Shown: piece after piece, positions 52,389 to 61,528 of the stretch | Layout: each line of letters begins with the position of its first letter | Position numbering within the stretch: the first letter of the stretch is position 1 | NCBI RefSeq assembly: GCF_004795735.1 | Contig: NZ_CP039247.1 | Span: forward strand, 806,001-870,000 | DNA: 64,000 bases | Origin: Corynebacterium endometrii | GTDB lineage: Bacteria; Actinomycetota; Actinomycetes; Mycobacteriales; Mycobacteriaceae | Reading direction: 5' to 3' | The notes under the pieces: generated by a model | What the model saw: only the letters and a program-made list of their open reading frames with translations | Told to the model about the DNA's origin: nothing | The model's database searches: none | Program-made: the position numbers and the translations under genes

Positions 52389-52946
52389 TTACCGGAGGGA
52401 TTGCTCGAGGAGGTCGGCGGCGTCGGCGGCTACGATGGGCAGGTCGGCGACCTCGGATTTGGCAAACGGTTTAAGGACAAACGATGCCACGTCCTGGCGT
52501 CCCGGAGGGCGGCCAATCCCTACGCCCAGGCGCTGATAGTCCTTGGTGCCCAGCGACTTGGTAATCGAACGTAGGCCATTGTGGCCGTGATCGCCGCCCC
52601 CGGAACGCAGTTTTACCTGGCCGAATTCCAGCTCGAGATCATCATAAATGACAACCACATCGCCAGGCTCTATTCCGTAATAGGACGCCAATGCCTTGAC
52701 GGCGCCGCCGGAAAGATTCATAAAACACCGGGGTTTAGCCACAATCGCCCTGCGCCCCAGCAGGCGGCCGGCGGGCAGCTCCACGATTTCCGTATTGGTC
52801 TTTTTGTGCACGCTTAAAGACGCGGGCATGGGGGAGACACGCGTCAACAACTCATCGATGACCTCGAAGCCAACGTTGTGGCGCGTGCCAACATACTTTG
52901 GGCCCGGATTGCCCAAACCTACAATAAGAACGGGGGTCTCACTCAC
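52389..52946 (-). CDS. pth2: Peptidyl-tRNA hydrolase, second copy
   Basis: 185 residues, the standard Pth length. LIVGLGNPGPKYVGTRHNVG holds the catalytic His; KPRCFMNLSGGAVKALA and IYDDLELEFGQVKLRSGGG follow. The GTG at 52946 starts right at the family N-terminus. The copy sits next to rplY across an HNH gene, matching the pth-rplY order of M. tuberculosis, so this is probably the ancestral locus. Confidence 0.94.
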   Translation of the reverse strand: MSETPVLIVGLGNPGPKYVGTRHNVGFEVIDELLTRVSPMPASLSVHKKTNTEIVELPAGRLLGRRAIVAKPRCFMNLSGGAVKALASYYGIEPGDVVVIYDDLELEFGQVKLRSGGGDHGHNGLRSITKSLGTKDYQRLGVGIGRPPGRQDVASFVLKPFAKSEVADLPIVAADAADLLEQSLR

Positions 52947-52996
52947 GCTCCATATTGTTCCACATCCCGGCCTCCCGCCACGGTGCCGGGTGGTCT

Positions 52997-54004
52997 CTAA
53001 ACCAACAGCGGTGCGCGGTAACCGGGGTGGGTGTTGACCGGAGGGCCGCCATAAGGGGAACACCATGCGGATTTGCCGTTGACTTTAATCATCCGGCCGC
53101 GGTTGCGGACCTTGTCATCCTCGTTCACCGCGTTGTGATATGGGCAAAGCATGAGCAGGTTGGCCATGGACGTAGGGCCGCCATTCTTCGCGGCGATGAT
53201 GTGGTGAACCTGCGACATGTCCGCCGGGCAGTGGCATCCCGGCCAGGCACAAACGGGGTTTTCGATGCAGGCCAACTTGCGCTGTTTGCCATTGGCCAGG
53301 CGCTCCGTGGTGCCAAGGTCGATGGGCCCGAGAACCGGGTGGACCAGTGCGGCGTAGCCACGCTCAGAGATCTTTGACTGCAGGAGCTGGGCGCCGGTGA
53401 GCACCTGGCCGTTGGTGCAGCGAAGCAGCGTCTCATCCCCGGTACCGTCTAGAATTTCGTCCAGATCATCTATGGTAACCACCACGTTGATGGCGTATTC
53501 CGGCGCGGATTGGCCGGCGAAATAGCGCTTATGAAAAGTCTCAATGGTGCCGTCCTGGCCCTCGTACATCTCACCTATCAGCTTGGATGGACCTGTAAGC
53601 ACCATCTGCCAATGTGTGGAACCGCGGCGGATGCGCACGCCCTCTACTGGGGCCTTGGGTGGTTTTAGGGCCTTGAGGCGCTCACGGGCGACCGAGTCGA
53701 CGCGAGACGCGGGTAGCAGGGCTAGTTCCTCCCGCAGGCGCCATTTATCCAAAGACTTCTTCACGCGCCGGACAAAGCGCTCGATCCGGATGAGTACCTG
53801 GAGATCATGGGTGGTGCGGCGGGCGCGTTCCTGCTTGCGGGTGTAAGCGGTGTCACCGAAATACGCGGCATAAAGGTCGAGGAGTTCTTGCGCGTGCGCG
53901 GGAGAGGCGCCCCAGTCCATCAAGTCCTGTCTCGACGCACCGGAGACCTGCGCCACGAGCTGAATGCCGTGGGCAAGGGAGGAAAGGTACGTCTGCAAGC
54001 TCAT
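52997..54004 (-). CDS. HNH endonuclease-domain protein (DUF222/13E12-like)
   Basis: 335 residues. The C-terminus has an HNH motif: WPGCHCPADMSQVHHIIAAK, NGGPTSMANLLMLCPYHN, with two Cys-containing zinc positions and catalytic His-His. The helical N-terminal part resembles the repeat-family proteins that are scattered through actinobacterial genomes. It separates pth2 from rplY, which are direct neighbours in mycobacteria, so it is a likely insertion. The role may be in a selfish element or in restriction; no partner or repeats flank it. A TAGCGT box lies 6 nt before the ATG. Confidence 0.8.
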   Translation of the reverse strand: MSLQTYLSSLAHGIQLVAQVSGASRQDLMDWGASPAHAQELLDLYAAYFGDTAYTRKQERARRTTHDLQVLIRIERFVRRVKKSLDKWRLREELALLPASRVDSVARERLKALKPPKAPVEGVRIRRGSTHWQMVLTGPSKLIGEMYEGQDGTIETFHKRYFAGQSAPEYAINVVVTIDDLDEILDGTGDETLLRCTNGQVLTGAQLLQSKISERGYAALVHPVLGPIDLGTTERLANGKQRKLACIENPVCAWPGCHCPADMSQVHHIIAAKNGGPTSMANLLMLCPYHNAVNEDDKVRNRGRMIKVNGKSAWCSPYGGPPVNTHPGYRAPLLV

Positions 54005-54111
54005 GGTTTTACGCTAAATCGCCTGGCGGGCCAAGCGCAAGAATATTTAGCCGCCTGTGGATAACTCTGCTAAGGCACAGGTAGATCCCTATTTCAGGCA
54101 ATAAAACAGAG

Positions 54112-54155
54112 AAACCGCCCCCCGCCCATGCATCGAGTGCACGGGGCGGGGGCGG
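54112..54155 (-). terminator. Intrinsic terminator of rplY
   Basis: On the minus strand CCGCCCCCGCCCC pairs with GGGCGGGGGGCGG around a 16-nt loop, then TTTCTCTGTTTTA. Confidence 0.85.
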
Positions 54156-54193
54156 AAGCTCACGCGGCGGCTTGGCCGCGCAGGAAACGAGAT

Positions 54194-54859
54194 TTACTCG
54201 TTATCGGAGGACTCCTCGGAAGCAGACTCCTCAGCCTCTTCCTCAGACTCAGCGCCGGCCTCGGCGCCGCCCTCTTCGGCAGCCTCAGCGGCAGCCTCGA
54301 GCTCTTCGTCAACCTCAGGAACGGAAACGGTAGCAACAACGGTCTCGCCGTCTGCGACCAAGGTGGTGCCCTCAGGCAGCTCAACGTCAGCGGCGGTTAC
54401 CACGGTGCCGTCCTCAGCGCCCTCAACGGAGGCAACCAGCTCTTCTGGGATGGACAGTACGTTTGCCTCAACGAGCAGCTCGTAAGCGTCCTGGTTGATC
54501 ATCAGGCCTGGGGCTGGCTCGCCGGTGACGGTTACAGGTACCTCAACCTCAACCTTCTCGCCACGCTTAATGGTCAGGAGGTCGATGTGGTCGATGTCCA
54601 GGGTCAGCACGTTCTGATCGATGTGCTTAACCATGGTCAGGTGCTGCTCGCCGTCAATCTCGAGCTCCAGAACAGCGTTTACGCCGTGGTTGCGGACCAG
54701 GGCGGTGATTTCCAGGCGGTCCACTGCGAAGTGGATTGGGTCGTGGCCGTGGCCGTAGATTACGCCAGGAACCTTGCCGGCGCGGCGTGCGCGGCGGGCA
54801 GCGCCCTTGCCGAATTCGTTACGTGCATCTGCTTTGATGACAGGCTGATTGCTAGCCAT
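54194..54859 (-). CDS. rplY: 50S ribosomal protein bL25 (CTC form)
   Basis: 221 residues, the general-stress CTC form rather than the short 94-residue L25. The N-terminal 5S-rRNA-binding domain includes NEFGKGAARRARRAGKVPGV and VIYGHGHDP. The C-terminal domain has TALVRNHGVNAVLELEIDG and PVTVTGEPAPGLMINQD. A very acidic Glu/Ala tail ends the protein. AAGGAGA precedes the ATG. It stands between a terminator behind the truncated alkD gene and its own strong terminator. Confidence 0.96.
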   Translation of the reverse strand: MASNQPVIKADARNEFGKGAARRARRAGKVPGVIYGHGHDPIHFAVDRLEITALVRNHGVNAVLELEIDGEQHLTMVKHIDQNVLTLDIDHIDLLTIKRGEKVEVEVPVTVTGEPAPGLMINQDAYELLVEANVLSIPEELVASVEGAEDGTVVTAADVELPEGTTLVADGETVVATVSVPEVDEELEAAAEAAEEGGAEAGAESEEEAEESASEESSDNE

Positions 54860-54941
54860 AGTGGTCTCCTTCTACAAGTTTATTTCTAACCGGCGGGGCA
54901 GTGGAGCCGCGATGCGCGTGAAGACGTGCAGCACATACAAC

Positions 54942-54984
54942 AAAAGCCTGCCGATGGACGTCTTGGACGAGTCATCGCAGGCTT
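54942..54984 (-). terminator. Terminator upstream of rplY
   Basis: AGCCTGC and GCAGGCT (54945-54951 with 54977-54983), extended by GATG/CATC, fold on the minus strand and are followed by TTTTGTTG. It ends the transcript of the SDR-alkD unit. Confidence 0.8.
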
Positions 54985-55000
54985 GGAAAGCTTAAGCTGC

Positions 55001-55201
55001 TTACATGAAATCAATCGCGTCGATAACGGCGTATAAAACGCCCTCGCCGAGACGGTGATAATCTACCACTACCGCAACCTCGAAGGCAAAAGCACCGCGG
55101 GTAGAGCGCCTTGAGGGGCCACCGCATGACCGATCAGGGGCCTCAATGAAGTCCTTGGCCCGACCCACACAGGGAGGCTGCGCGGCGAAGCCAGATATCA
55201 C
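55001..55201 (-). CDS. Short unexplained frame at the end of the alkD-like gene
   Basis: 66 residues from a GTG at 55201, overlapping the alkD-like gene by 59 nt in another frame. The part beyond the alkD stop (RGAFAFEVAVVVDYHRLGEG and VLYAVIDAIDFM) looks protein-like. Its stop codon lies just before the terminator. It may be a separate small gene or the remnant of a larger one joined by deletion. I do not recognise it. Confidence 0.3.
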   Translation of the reverse strand: MISGFAAQPPCVGRAKDFIEAPDRSCGGPSRRSTRGAFAFEVAVVVDYHRLGEGVLYAVIDAIDFM

Positions 55202-55634
55202 CGGCGGTAGCCCAATCGTTGATGGTTTCGGCGGCGGCGGAGTCGTAGCGCAGGCACCGTGCGGCGACCCGGGCCAGCTGCTCTACGGTGTCCCACCACG
55301 GCTCGGTAGTGATGAGCTCCTCGAGCAGCGGCAGCAGCGCGGCTGGGAATCGGCGCTGGCGCAGCAAGTGATCGCACGCAACATACTTGAACTCCCTTTC
55401 CGGCAGGGACCACAGGCCGCGCACAAAATCCGGATCCAGCGGCCGGCGATCCAGGATTCCGCGGGTGGCCCGCTGGCGGGTTTTAACCGGGATACCCAGG
55501 AATTCACACCGGCGACCCGCCGCGGCGGACATGGCGAAGGCTTGGTCCGCATCGGCCAGCGGCGCCAGAACCTCCTCTACCGCCTCTACGGCCCGGGCGC
55601 GGGCGCAGTAGCCGTCTTCGCAGGGTTCGGTCAT
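55143..55634 (-). pseudogene. AlkD-like DNA alkylation repair protein, C-terminally truncated
   Basis: 163 residues. The HEAT-like AlkD core is clear: FLGIPVKTRQRATRG, LPEREFKYVACDHLLRQRR, LEELITTEPWWDTVEQLA and TAGDIWLRRAASL. AlkD is normally about 230 residues, with further helices after the WLRRAA segment. Here the protein ends 10 residues later in a divergent GSGQGLH. No AlkD continuation is seen in the other frames, so this is a deletion rather than a simple frameshift. The active-site Trp in PWWDTV is kept. The start may be either of two adjacent ATGs (55634 or 55637). It could still make a shortened protein. Confidence 0.6.
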
Positions 55635-55671
55635 CATTGCTCGCCTCGCTATCGATGAGCGCGACCCGGGA

Positions 55672-56442
55672 TTAACCGGCCGTGTAGCCGCCATCGACGG
55701 GTAGGGCGGCGCCGGTGATGTAGGAGGCGTCGGAGGAAAGCAAGAAGCGGATCAAGTATGCCACCTCTTCCGGGTTGCCCAGGCGACCCAGGGGATGGGC
55801 GTTGATGATCTTGCCGATTTCTTCATCGTCCATCTCACGGGCAAGCATCGTGTTGCGCACATAGGCCGGGGTCACCGCGTTGATGCGAATGCCCTTGGAG
55901 GCGTATTCCAGCGCCGCGGTGCGCGTTAAGCCAATGACACCATGCTTGGCGGCGGTGTACGCCGAGTGGCCGTGCGCGGCCAGGAAGCCGTGGACCGAAG
56001 CTACATTGACTATCGCGCATTGGCTCGTGCGCTCCTGGTCCATGAACTGCTCGAGCTGGTAGCGCATGGCATACGCAACGGAGTTGAGATTGAGATCGAT
56101 CTGGCGATCCCAATCGGAGACGTGGAATTCCCCGGAGCGCTGCGGTTCGCTTCCATAACCGGAGGAATTGACCGCCAGGTGCAGGCCGCCGAAGGCTCGC
56201 ACCGCGAAATTCACGGCCTCGCGCTGGTCCGCCTCGGACGCCTGGTCCATGACAAAGGCTTCTGCGGTGCCGCCGGCTTCGCGGATGTCAGCGACTAGGG
56301 ACTGCAGCTCGGGTTCGGAACTATCGCCCGCGACAACCTTGGCGCCACAGGCTGCCAGCTCCTTTGCTGTGGCGGCGCCAATTCCGTATGCAGCGCCCGT
56401 TACCAGCGCCACACGTCCGTCAAAACTAGAAAACCTACCCAT
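55672..56442 (-). CDS. SDR-family oxidoreductase (FabG-like)
   Basis: 256 residues, a classical SDR. The NAD(P) loop TGAAYGIGAATAKELA, Ser in NVASVHGFLAA and YTAAKHGVIGL (Tyr-x3-Lys) are present; the usual NNAG reads NSSG. The C-terminus ends with YITGAALPVDGGYTAG, typical of 3-oxoacyl-reductases and polyol dehydrogenases. The substrate is unknown. AAAGGA precedes the ATG. It lies downstream of prs with about 100 bp between. Confidence 0.88.
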   Translation of the reverse strand: MGRFSSFDGRVALVTGAAYGIGAATAKELAACGAKVVAGDSSEPELQSLVADIREAGGTAEAFVMDQASEADQREAVNFAVRAFGGLHLAVNSSGYGSEPQRSGEFHVSDWDRQIDLNLNSVAYAMRYQLEQFMDQERTSQCAIVNVASVHGFLAAHGHSAYTAAKHGVIGLTRTAALEYASKGIRINAVTPAYVRNTMLAREMDDEEIGKIINAHPLGRLGNPEEVAYLIRFLLSSDASYITGAALPVDGGYTAG

Positions 56443-56546
56443 TGGGGACGGCGTTCCTTTCTCTGACGTTTCAAGTCAGTTGAGGAAAGAGTACGCCCCC
56501 AAGGGTAGTGAATTTATGAAGGAATTACCGCAAACCGGGTTTGTGG

Positions 56547-57542
56547 CTACTTCTGAGCCTCTTCTTGGGGCTCGAAAAGGGTGGTCACGGAGCCATTCTC
56601 GAAGATCTCATGGATGGTCTTGGCCAGCAGCGGAGCGATCGAAAGAACGGTCAGGTTGGACCAGCCCTCGGTGGACTGAGGCAGCGTATCGGTGGCGATA
56701 ACTTCCTCCGCACCGCACTCGGACAGGCGCTCACGGGCAGGGTCGGAGAACACGCCGTGGGTACAAGCAATGACAACGGACTTGGCGCCGGCTTCCTTCA
56801 GCACGCGCACGGCGCCCGCGATGGTGCCGCCGGTATCAATCATGTCATCCAACAGGATGCAGTCCTTGCCCTCTACGTCACCAACGACTCGGTTGGACAC
56901 GGTCTGGTTAGCAACCTCTGTGGAGCGGGTCTTGTGGACGAACGCCAGCGGGGCGTCACCCAATTCGTGTGCCCATTTCTCGGCAACCTTCACGCGGCCG
57001 GCGTCAGGGGAGACCACCGCCAGGTTGTCCAGGGAGTACTTGCCCTTGATGTAGTCCACCAGGATTGGCATGGCGTGCATGTGGTCCACCGGACCATCGA
57101 AGAAGCCCTGAATCTGATCGGTGTGGAGGTCGACGGTGACGATGCGGTCAGCGCCGGCGGCGGTGAGGAGGTCAGCGATCAGGCGCGCGGAGATAGGCTC
57201 ACGGCCGGAGTGCTTCTTATCCTGGCGCGCGTATGGGTAGAACGGCAGGATAGCGGTGATGCGCTTTGCGGAACCGCGCTTGAGCGCATCAATCATGATG
57301 AGCTGCTCCATGAGCCACTTGTTCAGCGGCTGCGTGTGGGACTGGATGACAAAGCAGTCCGAGCCACGTACGGATTCTTCGAAGCGGATGAAGATTTCAC
57401 CATTCGCAAAGTCGCGGGCGGTGGTAGGCACCAAGTCAGTGCCGAGCTCCTTCGCTACTGCCTCGGCCAGCTCGGTGTGAGCGCGGCCGGAAAACAGCAT
57501 GAGCTTCTTCTTGACCTTGGTCTTAATCTTCTTGCCAGTCAT
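56547..57542 (-). CDS. prs: Ribose-phosphate pyrophosphokinase
   Basis: 331 residues, class I PRPP synthetase. LFSGRAHTELAEAVAKELG, FANGEIFIRFEESVRG, the ATP-site FYPYARQDKKHSGREPI, VDLHTDQIQGFFDGPVDH and the PRPP loop LLDDMIDTGGTIAGA are in order. It makes PRPP for nucleotide, His and Trp synthesis and for the arabinan precursor DPA. It follows glmU by 39 bp, the arrangement glmU-prs found in most actinobacteria. Confidence 0.96.
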   Translation of the reverse strand: MTGKKIKTKVKKKLMLFSGRAHTELAEAVAKELGTDLVPTTARDFANGEIFIRFEESVRGSDCFVIQSHTQPLNKWLMEQLIMIDALKRGSAKRITAILPFYPYARQDKKHSGREPISARLIADLLTAAGADRIVTVDLHTDQIQGFFDGPVDHMHAMPILVDYIKGKYSLDNLAVVSPDAGRVKVAEKWAHELGDAPLAFVHKTRSTEVANQTVSNRVVGDVEGKDCILLDDMIDTGGTIAGAVRVLKEAGAKSVVIACTHGVFSDPARERLSECGAEEVIATDTLPQSTEGWSNLTVLSIAPLLAKTIHEIFENGSVTTLFEPQEEAQK

Positions 57543-57581
57543 AGGGGTCTAAGTGCCTTTCCTATCAATCCTGTGTGACTT

Positions 57582-59063
57582 TTATACGGTGTCAGATTCT
57601 TCAGAACCGGAACCAGTTTCAATGGAACGGGCCTGGGCCGCCTCCGCGGCTTCTGCCGCAGGGGTACCAGGGCGCTTGCGCTGAACCCAGCCCTCGATGT
57701 TGCGCTGCTTGCCGCCCGAGACCACGAGCGCGCCCGCAGGAACATCCTCCTTGATAACTGTACCCGCACCGGAGTATACGCCGTCACCAATTTGGACAGG
57801 TGCAATGAACATCGTGTCAGAACCGGTGCGCACATGGCTGCCGATGGTGGTGTGGTGTTTGTTTACCCCGTCATAGTTGACGAAGACGGAGGAAGCTCCG
57901 ATATTGGAGTATTCGCCCACGGTGGCATCGCCAATGTAGGTCAGGTGCGGAACCTTGGAGCCGCGGCCAATTTGCGCGTTCTTCGCCTCGACAAAGCCGC
58001 CCAGCTTGCCCTCTTCGGCCAGGATGGTGCCGGGGCGGATGAAGGTAAACGGTCCCACGTTGGCGCGGGCGCCGATGGAGGAATCAGAGCCGTGGGTGCG
58101 CACGACGGTGGCTTCCTCACCCACCTCCATGTTTGTCAGCGTGGTATCCGGACCGATTTCTGCGCCGTCGGCGATCACGGTGGTGCCCTTGAGCTGGGTG
58201 CCGGGGTGGATGGTGACGTCCTGGCCGATCCGCACGGTCACGTCTATCCAGGTGGTGGCCGGGTCCTCGATGGTGGCGCCGCCGCGCATGGCGGCTTCGA
58301 CGGTGCGCTGGTTGAGCACGCGGCCGGCGTCGGCGAGCTGAACGCGGTCGTTAACGCCCGCCAATTCGGCGGCGTCGGTCGCGAGGTGCGCGCCTACGCC
58401 ATGGCCGGCTTCGCGCGCGATTTCCAGGACGTCGGTGATGTACAGCTCGCCCTGGGCATTGTTTGAATCCAGCTTGGTTAGCGCGTCGCGCAATACGGCA
58501 GCATCAAACGCGAAGACGCCGGAATTGACCTCATCGATCTCAAGCTGCTGCGGCTGCGCGTCCTTCTGCTCCACAATGGCGGTGACCGAGCCGGCCTCAT
58601 CGCGGACAATCCGGCCATACCCGGTTGGGTCCTCAAGCCTCATGGACAACACGGTCACGGCATTGCCGGCGGCCACGTGCTCGTCTGCCAGCGCCTGGAT
58701 GGTCTCGGCGCGCAGCAGCGGAACATCGCCATTGGTCACCAATACGGTGCCCTCGAAAGATGGGATTGGCTCGAGCCCGCACTGCACCGCGTGACCGGTG
58801 CCGTTTTGCTCCTCCTGGACCGCCTGAATAACCTCGCGCCCGAGCTCCGCCGCGATGGCGTCAACGGCGGGGGAGACCTGGTCACGCTGGTGGCCCACCA
58901 CAGTGACGATGTGCTGCGGATTGATCCCAGCCGCGGCATGCAGGGCGTGGCCTACAAGCTGGCGGCCGCCAATGTCATGCAGTGTCTTTTGCTTGCTGGA
59001 CTTCATGCGGGTGCCTGCGCCGGCGGCGAGGACCACAACGGCACACGGGTTAGTAGCTACCAC
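57582..59063 (-). CDS. glmU: Bifunctional GlmU: N-acetylglucosamine-1-phosphate uridylyltransferase and glucosamine-1-phosphate acetyltransferase
   Basis: 493 residues. The N-terminal nucleotidyltransferase starts [21 protein letters not shown] left-handed beta helix from about residue 260 carries the acetyltransferase, with [20 protein letters not shown] and [20 protein letters not shown]. It makes UDP-GlcNAc for peptidoglycan. A Ser/Glu-rich tail follows the core. GTG start with TAGGAG upstream. Confidence 0.96.
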   Translation of the reverse strand: MVATNPCAVVVLAAGAGTRMKSSKQKTLHDIGGRQLVGHALHAAAGINPQHIVTVVGHQRDQVSPAVDAIAAELGREVIQAVQEEQNGTGHAVQCGLEPIPSFEGTVLVTNGDVPLLRAETIQALADEHVAAGNAVTVLSMRLEDPTGYGRIVRDEAGSVTAIVEQKDAQPQQLEIDEVNSGVFAFDAAVLRDALTKLDSNNAQGELYITDVLEIAREAGHGVGAHLATDAAELAGVNDRVQLADAGRVLNQRTVEAAMRGGATIEDPATTWIDVTVRIGQDVTIHPGTQLKGTTVIADGAEIGPDTTLTNMEVGEEATVVRTHGSDSSIGARANVGPFTFIRPGTILAEEGKLGGFVEAKNAQIGRGSKVPHLTYIGDATVGEYSNIGASSVFVNYDGVNKHHTTIGSHVRTGSDTMFIAPVQIGDGVYSGAGTVIKEDVPAGALVVSGGKQRNIEGWVQRKRPGTPAAEAAEAAQARSIETGSGSEESDTV

Positions 59064-59162
59064 GGGAAAATGAGCTCCTAAAAATTGGGATTGTTGAATC
59101 GATAATATGCGGGCGCTTTCGCTGCGCCGTTAGGCCACTTATCTTATAGGCCATAAGGGGCC

Positions 59163-60401
59163 TTATGCAGAGACCTCCTTGAGGCCCCGGGCGCGCCAGA
59201 CGCCCACGAAGCCCATCGCGGCCAGCAGTAGCAGGGCAAAGGAGGTCCCAGCCAGCGCAACCAACGCGCTTATGCCGCCGGCAACAAGCAGGAACACGCC
59301 CATGAGCGTGTTGGCCGCGCCGACAAAACGGGTCCGCTGGTCACCCTCCGCCATGTCCACCACGTAGGTTTTGCGCGCCACGCGGATAGCGGTGTGGGCG
59401 AGGTTTACAAGGAAAAACGCCGCCGGCATAATCCACGCCAGCAAGCTTGGCGGCAACCACGCCGCCGCGGCGACGATGAGCACCAGGATGACCGAGGCGC
59501 TCGCCGCTCCGCCCGCCATGACCGAGCGCGAGGATTTATCAGCCAGCAGGCCGGATACTCGCCCGCCGACGAGGCTGGCCAGACCAGAGGCCACGATGAA
59601 ACCGGCGAGACCGGAGAGCGCATCACTGCCCGCTTCCTGCGCGAGCATCACGATGAAGGAGGTGGAAAGCGCGGATACCAGAAGCAGCGAGCGCACAAAG
59701 ACAAAGGAGCGAAAATCCTTGTAGTCGTGGAACAGGTGCCAGGTGTCCTTCCACCAGGACCTATCCATGCCCCGTGGTTCCTCGTCCGAGTGGGGTTCGT
59801 AGATACCGGAGAAAATCAGGGCGGCTGCCAGCCAACCGAGCGAACCTAAGCCCAGCAGGGCGGCGAGGCCCCAACCCGGCAGGTCTCCAAGGAAGTAGAG
59901 CGCTAATCCCACGGCAAGCGTGGTTGCACCGCCGATTTGGGTGGCGCGCCCGGTTACCTTGCCGCGCCGGCCCTTGGAGATGGTGCGCCCCTGCACGTCT
60001 TTTCCGGCAATGGAACATAGCGCCCGGAAGATGGAGAGTGCGCTCAAGGCAGCGATGACCACTACGCCCAAGCCGATGCCCGTAAAACACAGGGCCGCCA
60101 GGGCAATGATCAGGGCGCTGGCGGCCTGGCCGATGCTGCCGAGGATCCACAGTTTCTTACGGGAGCGGTGCGTGGTCACCCATGGGCTCAGCGCCGCCTG
60201 CGGCAACATGGATCCGGCCTCGCGGATGGGAACCAGTAGACCCGTGAAGAATCCGGGAACGCCGGCGGCCTGAAAGATCCAAGGGAGTACCGTCTTGGCG
60301 GCGACGAGCTGATCGCCAATATTTTGCAGGCCATTTGACCACGCGAAACGGGTTGCGTTGCGGGCCTCGTTGCGGCCTTCCTGGCCCTCCGGGTGTGTCA
60401 T
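59163..60401 (-). CDS. MFS transporter of unknown substrate
   Basis: 412 residues with about twelve hydrophobic segments, in two six-helix halves. The N-terminus has NATRFAWSNGLQNIGDQLVA, close to sugar or drug MFS exporters. VLPWIFQAAGVPGFFTGLLV and PIREAGSMLPQAAL, then SPWVTTHRSRKKLWI, form the first loop region. The substrate is not predictable. A TATGCT box lies 8 nt before the ATG at 60401, which is preferred over longer frames that are non-conserved. It starts 79 nt from the divergent TRIC gene. Confidence 0.82.
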   Translation of the reverse strand: MTHPEGQEGRNEARNATRFAWSNGLQNIGDQLVAAKTVLPWIFQAAGVPGFFTGLLVPIREAGSMLPQAALSPWVTTHRSRKKLWILGSIGQAASALIIALAALCFTGIGLGVVVIAALSALSIFRALCSIAGKDVQGRTISKGRRGKVTGRATQIGGATTLAVGLALYFLGDLPGWGLAALLGLGSLGWLAAALIFSGIYEPHSDEEPRGMDRSWWKDTWHLFHDYKDFRSFVFVRSLLLVSALSTSFIVMLAQEAGSDALSGLAGFIVASGLASLVGGRVSGLLADKSSRSVMAGGAASASVILVLIVAAAAWLPPSLLAWIMPAAFFLVNLAHTAIRVARKTYVVDMAEGDQRTRFVGAANTLMGVFLLVAGGISALVALAGTSFALLLLAAMGFVGVWRARGLKEVSA

Positions 60402-60480
60402 AAGAATTAAGCATAGGGCCCCGTCCTGGGTGGAGGGAAAATGGGCGGAAGAACGAGTGGCTGCGCTAGGGTTAATGCAC

Positions 60481-61260
60481 ATGGCAGACGTGGATCCCCT
60501 CATCCAGACGCTCTATGACGTCTTTGACCTCATCGGAGTAGTTCTCAACGGCATTATCGGCGGAACAATCGCCCGCAAGCGCCAATTTGACCTCATCGGG
60601 TTCATCTTCCTCGCCCTATTTTCCGCGCTGGCCGGCGGCATGATGCGCGACATGCTCATCGATCAGGGCCCCGCCGCGGCGATTTCCAACCCCACCTACC
60701 TGTCGCTGGCGATGCTGGGTGCGCTCATCGCATACCTCACTGATTTCAAGGGACGTGCCTGGGAAATGTTCCGCGTTCACGGCGATGCCGTGATTCTCGG
60801 CGTGTGGTCCGTCACCGGATGCGTGAAATCGCTGGCCTATGACATGCCCCTTATCGCGTGCGTGTTCATGGGCGTGCTGACCGCGGTGGGCGGCGGCATG
60901 GTCCGCGATATTGCCTCCGGCATTACACCGTCCGTCTTCGGCGGCAGCCCGCTGTATGCCGTCCCGGCGGTGGTGGGTGGATGTGTGATGGTGGCCTTCG
61001 CCCAGTTCGATTACACCGCTCTTGGCATGATCGTCTCTCCAATCATCGCGGCTGGCTTAGCAATCACGGCATACTGGCGGGAATGGATCCTGCCACGAGG
61101 CTCCTACTTTGCGCCGGTCAACTACACCGCTATGCAGGTGGCACAGATTGCCCGCCGCGCCGAACGCAAGGGCTACGCCATGGGCAAAAAGGCCGGGCGG
61201 AAGCTCATCCGCGGTAAATCGCCAAAAAGCAGTGGCGATGACCATGGCCCTGGTGAGTAG
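60481..61260 (+). CDS. Trimeric intracellular cation channel (TRIC) family protein
   Basis: 259 residues with about seven membrane helices. Two copies of the family repeat are visible: GVVLNGIIGGTIARKRQFDL with SALAGGMMRDMLIDQGP, and CVFMGVLTAVGGGMVRDIAS. The glycine-rich, GGGMxRD motif in each half is the hallmark of the TRIC (UPF0126/YadS) family, which forms K+-permeable channels. A basic C-terminal tail (about 230-259) follows. A TAGGGT box lies 8 nt before the ATG at 60481; another ATG two codons upstream is possible. Confidence 0.88.
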   Translation: MADVDPLIQTLYDVFDLIGVVLNGIIGGTIARKRQFDLIGFIFLALFSALAGGMMRDMLIDQGPAAAISNPTYLSLAMLGALIAYLTDFKGRAWEMFRVHGDAVILGVWSVTGCVKSLAYDMPLIACVFMGVLTAVGGGMVRDIASGITPSVFGGSPLYAVPAVVGGCVMVAFAQFDYTALGMIVSPIIAAGLAITAYWREWILPRGSYFAPVNYTAMQVAQIARRAERKGYAMGKKAGRKLIRGKSPKSSGDDHGPGE

Positions 61261-61386
61261 GGCCCATGCGCGGAGAGACGGTTGCCCTTAAATTCGCCCG
61301 CCTCGGTGCGCCCTAGAGTTCCATGCTCGTAGTGCATCCGGACCCGCCCAGTTGTTTTGTTTTCGAGACTCCCCGACGCGTCATCT

Positions 61387-61467
61387 CTATAGCGCGTAAT
61401 CCGCAGGTACTTCAACCGCGTCTACACCGTGTTCCGACCCGCCAGCTGGCGTGAAGTGCCCGCCCAC
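61387..61467 (-). CDS. Possible 26-residue peptide
   Basis: A GTG at 61467 with GGAG three bases upstream opens a frame that reads (V)GGHFTPAGGSEHGVD followed by AVEVPADYAL and a TAG stop. The codon bias is typical for the genome. The ribosome site is closer than usual. No homolog is recognised. It may be the tail of a decayed gene. Confidence 0.25.
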   Translation of the reverse strand: MGGHFTPAGGSEHGVDAVEVPADYAL

Positions 61468-61528
61468 TGACTCCAATTATTTACATCAACAGGACGCCCT
61501 AGCCCACGGTGGGAAGCCCCGACTTCAT

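Noticed and set aside
55146..55658. A 170-codon plus-strand frame opposite the alkD-like gene
   Set aside because: It mirrors the AlkD HEAT-repeat coding sequence, which has clear family motifs on the minus strand.
61173..61415. An 80-codon minus-strand frame at the end of the TRIC gene
   Set aside because: A third of it lies antisense to the TRIC gene. The rest has no conserved look and no ribosome site.
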